7,627 nucleotides of DNA from an uncultured Eubacteriales bacterium (GCA_905205855.1 CAJLFL010000088.1:1-7627); one strand, 5' to 3'; counted from the first letter of the stretch, positions 1 to 5,444 are shown. Numbers and translations are program-made. Notes: a model not told the origin generated them from the sequence alone.

Positions 1-225
1 ATCCTGATAACAAATAAAGTCAGAATCTTTTTCTGTGATACCGGCGCATCTTCCGCATCCTGTACACTTTTCCTGATAGAACAGAATCTGCGGCTTGGGT
101 GATTGACTCTCCGGATTATGGCACCATTTGCATTTAAGGTTACAACCCTTAAAAAACACCGTTGTTCTTATTCCGGGGCCGTCTACAAAAGAATTTCTTT
201 GTATGTCAAATATGTTTGCCTTCAT
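1..225 (-). CDS. Glycyl radical enzyme activating enzyme (radical SAM), N-terminal part only
   Basis: This protein would cleave S-adenosylmethionine at a [4Fe-4S] cluster and abstract hydrogen from the C-terminal glycine of a partner GRE, switching it on in the cytoplasm. The 75 visible residues contain the family N-terminus FDIQRNSFVDGPGIRTTVF, the radical SAM cluster motif Cys28-x3-Cys32-x2-Cys35 (CNLKCKWC) followed by HNPES, and the start of a ferredoxin-like insert, Cys54-x2-Cys57-x2-Cys60. That insert is typical of activases for CutC/HPAD-type GREs and is absent from classical pyruvate formate-lyase activase. The ATG at 225 is the only credible start because an in-frame TAA lies two codons upstream; its ribosome binding site is weak (AGAAAG-like, about 11 bases away). 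The gene leaves the window on the left, and full-length relatives have roughly 260-310 residues. A decayed GRE gene ends 76 bases upstream, which suggests this activase once formed an operon with it. Family assignment is very secure; the partner enzyme is not. Confidence 0.95.
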   Translation of the reverse strand, partial: MKANIFDIQRNSFVDGPGIRTTVFFKGCNLKCKWCHNPESQSPKPQILFYQEKCTGCGRCAGITEKDSDFICYQD

Positions 226-301
226 TTTTTATTTTCACTTTCTTGTAACTAAGTTGCATCGTCGAAAGACTTTTTTACTGTCCCTACACAATGTTTTTGG
301 T

Positions 302-424
302 TTATTCATATCTTTTAATAACAGAATCCTGAATTGCTTCATTAAAATTTGTGAAATAATCGGAATATCCGGTTAACAACCTCTCCTTCTCATAGTTCTT
401 ATCATGAATTATAGCAAAGACGCT
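302..424 (-). pseudogene. C-terminal remnant of a deleted glycyl radical enzyme gene
   Basis: Read on the minus strand, the open frame from 424 to the TAA at 304-302 gives about 40 residues that end like a GRE. They include HDKNY (compare HPEKY in both GREs of this window), then TGYSDYF, then IQDSVIKRYE, matching the family pattern G-[YF]-S-x-x-F ... Q-x-x-[IV]-I-x-R. Compared with GRE1 and GRE2, one residue is missing between the Tyr and the radical Gly, and the Arg normally three residues before the Gly is displaced (RLLTGY instead of VRVCGF). An in-frame TAA at 427-425 closes the frame upstream and no further GRE coding is visible before AraC1, so some 95% of the gene is gone. It lies directly upstream of the activating-enzyme gene, the usual GRE-then-activase order. 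The sequence match is by eye. A functional micropeptide is possible but less likely than decay. Confidence 0.72.
383..388 (-). promoter_or_regulatory. Shine-Dalgarno-like AAGGAG inside the GRE remnant
   Basis: AAGGAG lies about 13 bases into the predicted leader, three bases before a TTG codon (379-377). That TTG could open a 25-residue peptide covering the radical-glycine loop and the C-terminal helix of the old GRE. The spacing is too short for efficient initiation, and the same bases also encode Lys-Glu in the remnant frame, so it may be fortuitous. Confidence 0.25.
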
Positions 425-435
425 TTAATTGTAAA
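408..435 (-). promoter_or_regulatory. Candidate promoter reading toward the GRE remnant and activase
   Basis: The minus strand reads TTTACA (435-430), a 16-base spacer, then TATAAT (413-408). The -10 box is perfect and the -35 box differs from consensus at one base. Transcription would start near 401 and run through the GRE remnant into the activating-enzyme gene, leaving a leader of about 175 bases. The -10 box sits inside the remnant's former coding frame, so it may be a promoter that arose after the deletion or a chance match in AT-rich DNA. Confidence 0.5.
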
Positions 436-508
436 TCAAATTTGTTCCGATTTTATAATTTATTATGGTAATTTTGTTATAAAATTTTGATAATTTTTAT
501 ATGTAATC

Positions 509-536
509 TTGAAGTTTTAGCGTTCTGTGATATAAT
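509..536 (+). promoter_or_regulatory. Promoter of AraC regulator 1
   Basis: TTGAAG (509-514), a 16-base spacer and a perfect TATAAT (531-536) preceded by TG one base upstream (528-529, extended -10). Transcription would begin near 541-543, only 13-15 bases before the ATG at 556, so the leader is little more than the ribosome binding site. Its location rules out the upstream in-frame ATG at 487 as the main start. Confidence 0.75.
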
Positions 537-542
537 CGAGAC

Positions 543-548
543 AGGAGG
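543..548 (+). promoter_or_regulatory. Ribosome binding site that fixes the AraC1 start
   Basis: AGGAGG lies seven bases before the ATG at 556. No comparable site precedes the alternative in-frame ATG at 487. Confidence 0.85.
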
Positions 549-555
549 GAAGCTT

Positions 556-1344
556 ATGCAGTTATTTGATTCCGAAATGATAAACATTAGCAGGATATAT
601 ACGGTGGAAAAGTATGAACCGGAGGACGGAAAACAGCGTATCACGGAATACGACACATTTTTTCGTACCTATGAGATTGTTTTTTATCTGTACGGTGAGA
701 CGGAAACACTTGTCGATGACGTTAAAATATATGATGTAAAAAACGCAATCCGATATATGCCAAAGGGGCAAACCCGTGGGAGATATATTGTAGAAAGAAT
801 TGTTCCGTCAGCGTGTATTGATATTTATTTTGATACGGATTCCCAAATGCCGGAGCATGCTTTCGGTTTGCGTGATCAAGAAAGCTTAAGAGATAAATTT
901 CTAAAGCTTTATGATATCTGGCAAAAAAGGCGTCCCGGCTATTATGCCGATGCGATGAAGACATTTTACGATATCATCGCATCGGTTCAAAAATCGCAGC
1001 AAAACTATCTATCCGGCAGGCAAAAAAATTATATGAATACTGCATATGCATACATAGCGGAACATTACAAACAACCCAATTTTAACTATAAAGAATTGTG
1101 CCGTATCGTTGGACTGGAATATGCATATTTCAGTGAGTTGTTTAAAAAGACGTTTCATATGCCACCGGTTCGGTTTGTGACAAAGATGAGGATCGATTAT
1201 GCGAAGGAACTGCTTGTCACAAACCGCCGATCAATTTCTGAAATAGCTGAAATGTGCGGATTTGCGAATACCTATTATTTCTCCGGTGTATTTAAAAGAG
1301 AAACTGGCTTTGCACCGTCAAAGTATCCTGTAGATTCTATTTAG
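556..1344 (+). CDS. AraC-family transcriptional regulator 1
   Basis: A 262-residue one-component regulator. The N-terminal part (about residues 1-150) looks like the AraC-type ligand-binding beta barrel, with a strand-rich stretch FYLYGE ... YMPKG ... CIDIYF. The C-terminal part (about 160-258) is the double helix-turn-helix DNA-binding domain: the first HTH is around YKELCRIVGLEYAYFSELFKK, minus its ends; the linker helix contains MRIDYAKELL; the second HTH carries the family signature ISEIAEMCGF followed by YYFSGVFKRETG. The length is normal for cupin-type AraC proteins. The start at 556 is chosen from its AGGAGG and from the promoter at 509-536. It is divergent from the GRE remnant/activase and converges on GRE1 with a single base between the two stop codons. 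Its natural target may therefore have lost its enzyme gene. The ligand is unknown. The DNA-binding domain resembles that of AraC2 more than that of AraC3. Confidence 0.95.
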   Translation: MQLFDSEMINISRIYTVEKYEPEDGKQRITEYDTFFRTYEIVFYLYGETETLVDDVKIYDVKNAIRYMPKGQTRGRYIVERIVPSACIDIYFDTDSQMPEHAFGLRDQESLRDKFLKLYDIWQKRRPGYYADAMKTFYDIIASVQKSQQNYLSGRQKNYMNTAYAYIAEHYKQPNFNYKELCRIVGLEYAYFSELFKKTFHMPPVRFVTKMRIDYAKELLVTNRRSISEIAEMCGFANTYYFSGVFKRETGFAPSKYPVDSI

Positions 1345-1345
1345 G

Positions 1346-3604
1346 TTATTCGTAGAAGTTTCTTGAAATTACTTCTTGCTGCCATTCGGGAGACAGTGAG
1401 ACGAATTTTGCCGAAAATCCGCACACGCGCACGATTAGATCCGGATATTTTTCGGGATGTTTTTGTGCATCAAGCAGCGTCTTTTTTGATACACAGTTAA
1501 GCTGAAGGGATTCGACGGACGAGCGGGCAGCTGCCCGTAAAAACGCTTCACAGATGTCAACGGACGTTGTTTCCGGGAGAATAATGTTTAAAACATTGCC
1601 TCCGGCAAGTTCTGTTTTGTCGAGTGCGGACATCGAATGAATTACATCCGTAACATAGGGAATCTTTTTAAGCCTTGACGGGGTAAGCCCTTGTGAGAAG
1701 TACTCTCCGTTGCGTCTTCCGTCCGGTGTTGCCAGCGTCTTTTCGCCCCAGAACCTGATTTCGGTATAGGTTAAATGTCCGAGATTGACTTTTCCGCCGT
1801 ATTGTCCCGTCAGTTTTGATAACATGTTGTATAGGTCACTGTTAAATCGTTTGGAAAGGGCACAGGATTCGTCGCTGCCGTCTCCCCAGCCGTGGCATAA
1901 AATGGCATCGTTTCTCATTTCTTCATAACCGTTCCAATTGCTCCTGACGGCATGAAGCACTTCGTTCAGCGTGTACTTCTTTTTATCAAAGCATATCGTT
2001 TTTATTGCAAGAAGGGAATCCACGATGTTGGGAAATCCGATGCACTTATAGGATTCATCCTTGTATCTTGCACCTCTGTTTGTGAAATCGCGTTTATTTT
2101 TGATACAATCACCGAAAAGCGACGAAAAGATCGGCAGCGGATCAACGCTTTCCCATATATGACCGCCCAAAGCGGTAATTCGGTTTCTTTCTTTAAAAAG
2201 CGTATTGATGTTATCACAGGTGATTTGATATACTTCTTCAAAATCGATCGCATCGTCAATAGGTTTAAAACGCATGCCGACCGTTTCCATCATATCGGTG
2301 CGATTGTGGATTTGATACTCAAAGACTTTTAAAAGATTGGTGTAATACGCGCCCTCATGGTTGCCGCAGCAATTTTCCTGGATACCCCAGCACCCGGCCA
2401 CAATATAGTCCCTTGCGTCGCTTTCCGATATGCCGCTCCGAATCAGTGCAGGTATGGTTGCATCATCGTTATTATATAGTATGGTGCTTGTTCCATGCAA
2501 TATGGGCTTGTTGATGATATCCAAATATTCTTTCGGTGAGTTCTCGGAAAATCTGCACTTGATCTTCGGAAAGATGATTTTTTCCTTATGAGTAGCTTCT
2601 AAAAACAGCCTTGTCAGTTCGTTAAATACCGGATTGCCGTCATGATCACAACCGCCGAGAACATAAGTATTTTCCAACTCGTGATCGCCATATCCGATCA
2701 TTTTCATGTCGTGGTCGTAATGACAGTCAAATGTGATTAAAAATTGCGAAATTAATTCCAATGCTTCATCTTTTGTCATTTTTCCCGATTTTATGTCGTT
2801 TTCATAAAAAGGCAGTAGATCCATATCGACACGCCCAAAGGTGTTCGGGCCAACGCCCTCCAGCGAACCGATGATTTTCCGCATGAAGGCATAGGTATTT
2901 AACGCCTCATAAAACGATACCGGCTTTTCCCAAGGACAGCGCCTTGCGGACTCGGCGATTCGTCTGAGGTTTTTATGATCCGGATGGGATTTAAGCATTT
3001 CGTCTGCTTTGTCGGCAAACTTTTCGCTGATTCTTTTTACACATAAGAGCCCCTCACATACCGCGGACAAAAATTGCTTTTCCGCAGCGTCATCGGTGTT
3101 GTCTAATGCATTCTGCGCATCGTGATATACACCCTTTAAGCCTTTTTCAAAAATGGGGCGGGAATTCATTCCAAAATGCTGCGAATCGTCATTATATGCA
3201 CCGCATATTAAATAAAACAGTTCGCTTCGCTGATGCTGCGATATCTCCCACAGCGCTTTGTCCTGGTCTATAAATTTATACTCATTTTTCCAGTATGTCC
3301 AGCCGCCGATGTGTTCACTGTATTCCCGTCCGTCTGTTTTGTCATTCCAATACCTTCTTGAGCCATCCGAATATCCCGGGATGATTCCGGTTTCGTAGTA
3401 AAACGGCGAGTTTGTAAATAGAACAGGATCGATTAAATCCGTAATGGTTTGATACTGCATGACCTTCATATCATAAGAGGACATGCCTTCTTTGTACATT
3501 TTATCGAGAATTTTCGTGCCCTTTTTTAAATTTTTAGCGGCATTCTCGTAAGATGCGGTTTTATAATAAGCTCTTAGCTCGTCGCGCAATTTTTGATATT
3601 GCAT
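1346..3604 (-). CDS. Glycyl radical enzyme (PFL-like family) of unknown substrate, GRE1
   Basis: A complete 752-residue GRE, expected to be a cytoplasmic radical enzyme activated post-translationally. It has the ten-strand barrel region characteristic of the family (for example NTFGRVDMDLLPFYENDI), the active-site loop AGCWGIQE with the predicted thiyl residue Cys405, the late motif TPDGRR (626-631), and the C-terminal radical loop VRVCGFSAKF with Gly729, 24 residues from the end. The Cys-to-Gly distance of 324 is normal. Only one Cys occupies the catalytic position, so it is not pyruvate formate-lyase, which needs two adjacent ones. The Glu two residues after the Cys in dehydratase/decarboxylase GREs is Gly407 here. 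An extra Cys412-Cys413 pair follows nearby. The start at 3604 has AAAGGA nine bases upstream. It is divergent from AraC2, its likely regulator. The activase is not adjacent; the nearest is at the left edge of the window on the same strand. The family is certain, the reaction unknown. Confidence 0.95.
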   Translation of the reverse strand: MQYQKLRDELRAYYKTASYENAAKNLKKGTKILDKMYKEGMSSYDMKVMQYQTITDLIDPVLFTNSPFYYETGIIPGYSDGSRRYWNDKTDGREYSEHIGGWTYWKNEYKFIDQDKALWEISQHQRSELFYLICGAYNDDSQHFGMNSRPIFEKGLKGVYHDAQNALDNTDDAAEKQFLSAVCEGLLCVKRISEKFADKADEMLKSHPDHKNLRRIAESARRCPWEKPVSFYEALNTYAFMRKIIGSLEGVGPNTFGRVDMDLLPFYENDIKSGKMTKDEALELISQFLITFDCHYDHDMKMIGYGDHELENTYVLGGCDHDGNPVFNELTRLFLEATHKEKIIFPKIKCRFSENSPKEYLDIINKPILHGTSTILYNNDDATIPALIRSGISESDARDYIVAGCWGIQENCCGNHEGAYYTNLLKVFEYQIHNRTDMMETVGMRFKPIDDAIDFEEVYQITCDNINTLFKERNRITALGGHIWESVDPLPIFSSLFGDCIKNKRDFTNRGARYKDESYKCIGFPNIVDSLLAIKTICFDKKKYTLNEVLHAVRSNWNGYEEMRNDAILCHGWGDGSDESCALSKRFNSDLYNMLSKLTGQYGGKVNLGHLTYTEIRFWGEKTLATPDGRRNGEYFSQGLTPSRLKKIPYVTDVIHSMSALDKTELAGGNVLNIILPETTSVDICEAFLRAAARSSVESLQLNCVSKKTLLDAQKHPEKYPDLIVRVCGFSAKFVSLSPEWQQEVISRNFYE

Positions 3605-3620
3605 AAACTACCATCCTTTC

Positions 3621-3678
3621 TAAATGGAATTTGTTTGTGGTTTCAGTATAGTGAACATAGGACTTTAAGTAAATGGAA
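3621..3678. repeat. Direct repeat TAAATGGAA flanking the GRE1 promoter (candidate operator)
   Basis: The 9-base sequence TAAATGGAA occurs at 3621-3629 and again at 3670-3678 in the GRE1/AraC2 spacer; both copies continue with A/T bases that include TTT. The copies are 49 bases apart. One overlaps the GRE1 -35 box, the other lies in the GRE1 leader next to the ribosome binding site. Two regulator half-sites around a promoter would fit AraC looping or bracketing, but no binding evidence exists. Confidence 0.35.
3645..3673 (-). promoter_or_regulatory. Promoter of GRE1
   Basis: On the minus strand TTTACT (3673-3668), a 17-base spacer, then TATACT (3650-3645). Transcription would begin near 3638, giving a leader of about 34 bases ahead of the GRE1 start at 3604. 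Confidence 0.7.
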
Positions 3679-3712
3679 ATTTAAGAAAATTTGTATAATA
3701 GGGAAATAAATA

Positions 3713-3741
3713 TTTACAAAATAAAGGTTTCAAGCTATAAT
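3713..3741 (+). promoter_or_regulatory. Promoter of AraC regulator 2
   Basis: TTTACA (3713-3718), a 17-base spacer, then a perfect TATAAT (3736-3741). The predicted start is near 3748, about 23 bases before the ATG at 3771, with GAGGTG as ribosome binding site five bases before that ATG. It lies back to back with the GRE1 promoter; the two -35 boxes are 39 bases apart. Confidence 0.78.
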
Positions 3742-3770
3742 TATCTTGTAAATCGGATTGAGGTGAGAAA

Positions 3771-4538
3771 ATGGACTTTAATTGTTTAAAAATTAAGGAA
3801 ATTGAATTTGTTGTGAAATTTGCAACCGATGAAACGGAGTTTAAAGTACAGAACAGACACAACCACATTATAGGGATAAAATTGTACGGCAGCGCGATTC
3901 ACTTTTTTAAAAATAAAAAGTTAACCATGGGAGAAAACTGTGTGTATTTTTTAAATCAAAATGAGGATTACGCGGTGAAGGTTTTAGAAAAGGGATTGGC
4001 GTTTTCGATTCATTTTACCACCTATGAGCCAATCGATACGGAAAGCTTTTGCATAAAGGCCGCAAAAACCAATGAGATCGTTCGGATTCTCAATATTGTG
4101 GAAAAGGAGTTTTTGACAAAAGAGGATGAGCTTGCACTGATGTCCCACACATATGCTTTTTGTGCGGAGTTAAATAAAATTTATCAAAAGTCATACTCCC
4201 CTAGAGATAAAAGGATCACGGCAGCTGAACATTACATCAATGCACATTTTACGAAAAGCGCTTGCCTAGCAGAGGCGGCCGCTCAAAGCGCACTATCCCG
4301 AAGACGCTTTAATGAGTTATTTAAAAATAGCTTTGGCATGACGCCGAATATATACCTTGTTAACCTAAGGCTTGATTATGCAAAAAAACTGTTAAAGACA
4401 AATTATTTCAGCATCTCTACGATTGCGGAAATGTGCGGATTTTCGGATATCTATTATTTCAGTAAAGTTTTTAAAAATAAAATTGGAGTTACTCCGACAG
4501 AATATAAAAGCGCGAACAACGGTCTGTCCGCTACTTAG
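3771..4538 (+). CDS. AraC-family transcriptional regulator 2
   Basis: A 255-residue AraC regulator, probably controlling the divergent GRE1. The N-terminal 140 residues show the barrel-type sensor pattern (HNHIIGIKLYG, then YFLNQNEDYAVKV, then AFSIHF). The C-terminal DNA-binding domain spans about residues 150-250: a first HTH in the Ala-rich region ending SRRRFNELFKNSFGMTP, a linker helix LRLDYAKKLLKTN, and a second HTH ISTIAEMCGF followed by YYFSKVFKNKIGVTPTEY. The first HTH (LAEAAAQSALSRRRF) is unusually Ala- and Arg-rich compared with AraC1 and AraC3. The ATG at 3771 is well placed behind GAGGTG. Its 3' end overlaps that of AraC3 by eight bases in convergent orientation. The IAEMCGF/YYFS/VFK stretch is almost the same as in AraC1, so the two may read related operators. 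The ligand is unknown. Confidence 0.95.
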   Translation: MDFNCLKIKEIEFVVKFATDETEFKVQNRHNHIIGIKLYGSAIHFFKNKKLTMGENCVYFLNQNEDYAVKVLEKGLAFSIHFTTYEPIDTESFCIKAAKTNEIVRILNIVEKEFLTKEDELALMSHTYAFCAELNKIYQKSYSPRDKRITAAEHYINAHFTKSACLAEAAAQSALSRRRFNELFKNSFGMTPNIYLVNLRLDYAKKLLKTNYFSISTIAEMCGFSDIYYFSKVFKNKIGVTPTEYKSANNGLSAT

Positions 4539-5313
4539 GCATATTGATGCTGCGGCGGTACTCTGTGGGTGTCATTCCCGTTTCTTTTTTAAAATATCTG
4601 CAAAAGTAGCTTTTGTCGCCAAAACCGCATAATTCGGAGACTTTTTCAACCGAATAAAAATCGGATAAAATCAGCTCCTTTGCTCTTGAGAGTTTGAGTT
4701 TGTTAATATATTTTATCGGCGTCGTATGCAGCGTATCAATAAAAATGTTTCTTAAATATGTTGTGCTTATGCCGCATAATTTTGCAAGATCATCAACATT
4801 GATATTGGCCGTCGTATAGTTTTTATGAATGTATTCAATGGCCGGTTCAATCATGTTTTTAACGCTTTTGGGAATGTATTTCTTTTCACGTTCTTTCAGC
4901 ATTGCATAAATGATAGAATAAAGCATCGCTTTACAAAATATTTCATAGCCGGCTGACTTTGAGCGAAAAACGGCCTCCGCGGACTGGAATTTATCGGTAA
5001 CCAGATCTCCCATATTCAAGACAAACGGTTCAAAGGCAATTTCATCGGAAATTAAAAAATTGATGGCATAGCAGTCACCCGGACAGTTTGCTTCTACAAC
5101 ATAGTTTGAATGTTTTGGCATCAATATTACATCATTTTTTTTGGTAAACAAAGTTTTCTTTCCTTCAAAAATGTATTTTTTATCCCCCGATATGTGCAGA
5201 GCCAGCCCGTGGGAAGGTCTGTTCATGTGTACGGCGTCTCCCTCGCCGCGCGGTACATAGCAGGCCAGAATAATTTTTTCAATGTTAACGTTTTGTTTCA
5301 AAAAACTTTCCAT
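4531..5313 (-). CDS. AraC-family transcriptional regulator 3
   Basis: A 260-residue AraC regulator, probably controlling the divergent GRE2. The sensor part (about residues 1-150) has the barrel pattern PSHGLALHISG, KYIFEGKK, NDVILMPKHSNYVVE, CYAINFLI. The DNA-binding domain covers about residues 155-255: first HTH VDDLAKLCGISTTYLRNIF, linker KLKLSRAKELI, second HTH VEKVSELCGF followed by SYFCRYFKKETGMTPTEYRR. The start is set at 5313 because GGAGGG lies seven bases upstream (5326-5321). Two further in-frame ATGs upstream (5364 and 5337) are rejected: one overlaps the -35 box and the other the -10 box of a near-perfect promoter. Its recognition region differs from AraC1 and AraC2 (SELCGF versus AEMCGF), so it likely reads a different operator. 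Confidence 0.95.
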   Translation of the reverse strand: MESFLKQNVNIEKIILACYVPRGEGDAVHMNRPSHGLALHISGDKKYIFEGKKTLFTKKNDVILMPKHSNYVVEANCPGDCYAINFLISDEIAFEPFVLNMGDLVTDKFQSAEAVFRSKSAGYEIFCKAMLYSIIYAMLKEREKKYIPKSVKNMIEPAIEYIHKNYTTANINVDDLAKLCGISTTYLRNIFIDTLHTTPIKYINKLKLSRAKELILSDFYSVEKVSELCGFGDKSYFCRYFKKETGMTPTEYRRSINMPK

Positions 5314-5320
5314 TACCAAA

Positions 5321-5326
5321 CCCTCC
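5321..5326 (-). promoter_or_regulatory. Ribosome binding site that fixes the AraC3 start
   Basis: GGAGGG on the minus strand, seven bases before the ATG at 5313. It supports the shorter 260-residue product over the 277-residue reading. Confidence 0.85.
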
Positions 5327-5335
5327 GTTTGTTCC

Positions 5336-5364
5336 ATTATACTATTTTGTGTTGAAATAGTCAA
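5336..5364 (-). promoter_or_regulatory. Promoter of AraC regulator 3
   Basis: On the minus strand TTGACT (5364-5359), a 17-base spacer, then TATAAT (5341-5336): one mismatch to the sigma-A consensus. The predicted start is near 5329, giving a leader of about 16 bases. It is the strongest promoter match in the window, unusual for a regulator gene unless it is autorepressed. Confidence 0.85.
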
Positions 5365-5378
5365 TGTGTTTTGAAATA
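5352..5378. repeat. Direct repeat TTGAAATA between the AraC3 and GRE2 promoters (candidate operator)
   Basis: TTGAAATA occurs at 5352-5359 and 5371-5378, 19 bases apart, each copy preceded by TGTG-rich sequence (TGTGTT then TGTGTTTT). The first copy touches the AraC3 -35 box; the second ends four bases before the GRE2 -35 box. This is the position expected for an AraC activator binding direct half-sites, activating GRE2 and repressing itself. The function is inferred from position only. Confidence 0.5.
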
Positions 5379-5382
5379 TTTA

Positions 5383-5411
5383 TTGATAAATGCGCGCGTG
5401 GATGCTATGAT
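5383..5411 (+). promoter_or_regulatory. Promoter of GRE2
   Basis: TTGATA (5383-5388), a 17-base spacer, then TATGAT (5406-5411) with TG at 5403-5404 (extended -10). Transcription would begin near 5418, about 32 bases before the GRE2 start. It is divergent from the AraC3 promoter; the two -35 boxes are 18 bases apart, with the direct-repeat operator candidate overlapping and between them. Confidence 0.75.
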
Positions 5412-5439
5412 TCGTACTGGAAAGTCAAATAAATGTTTT

Positions 5440-5444
5440 GGAGG
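5440..5444 (+). promoter_or_regulatory. Ribosome binding site of GRE2 with tandem ATG starts
   Basis: GGAGG precedes three overlapping ATGs (5446, 5450, 5453). The first is in another frame and stops after four codons (TAG at 5458-5460); the other two are both in the GRE2 frame. An out-of-frame ATG this close may slightly tax initiation but is otherwise unremarkable. Confidence 0.75.

Larger units (their letters stand above)
425..555. other. AT-rich divergent spacer upstream of AraC1
   Basis: This spacer separates the GRE remnant/activase transcription unit (minus) from AraC1 (plus) and holds the AraC1 promoter plus the -35 of the leftward one. It is strongly AT-rich. A 7-base direct repeat TAATTTT occurs at 469-475 and 491-497, 22 bases apart, about two helical turns; that resembles the spacing of AraC half-sites. 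Because the surroundings are low-complexity A/T runs, the repeat could be chance. Confidence 0.4.

Noticed and set aside
128..376. Plus-strand 82-codon reading frame
   Set aside because: It lies antisense to the activating-enzyme N-terminus and the GRE remnant, both supported by clear motifs; the product has no recognisable domain and no ribosome binding site.
469..497. TAATTTT repeat upstream of AraC1 as a firm operator
   Set aside because: The spacing is attractive, but the region is so A/T-biased that a 7-base A/T repeat is expected by chance; mentioned only within the spacer entry.
487..555. Upstream in-frame ATG giving a longer AraC1 (285 residues)
   Set aside because: The extra 23 codons run through the promoter (-35 at 509, -10 at 531) and there is no ribosome binding site at 487, while AGGAGG sits seven bases before 556.
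1354..1376. AGAAGT...ACTTCT hairpin as a terminator for AraC1 or GRE1
   Set aside because: The stem is only six pairs with an 11-base loop and no T tract follows on either strand; it encodes the conserved C-terminus of GRE1.
1952..2332. Plus-strand 126-codon reading frame inside GRE1
   Set aside because: It is antisense to conserved GRE coding sequence, with no motif and no ribosome binding site.
1346..3604. Calling GRE1 pyruvate formate-lyase (pflB)
   Set aside because: A single Cys in AGCWG occupies the active site, not the adjacent Cys pair required; the later Cys412-Cys413 aligns outside the catalytic position.
5314..5364. Longer AraC3 starting at 5364 or 5337
   Set aside because: These codons overlap a TTGACT-17-TATAAT promoter; the ATG at 5313 has a strong GGAGGG at correct spacing.
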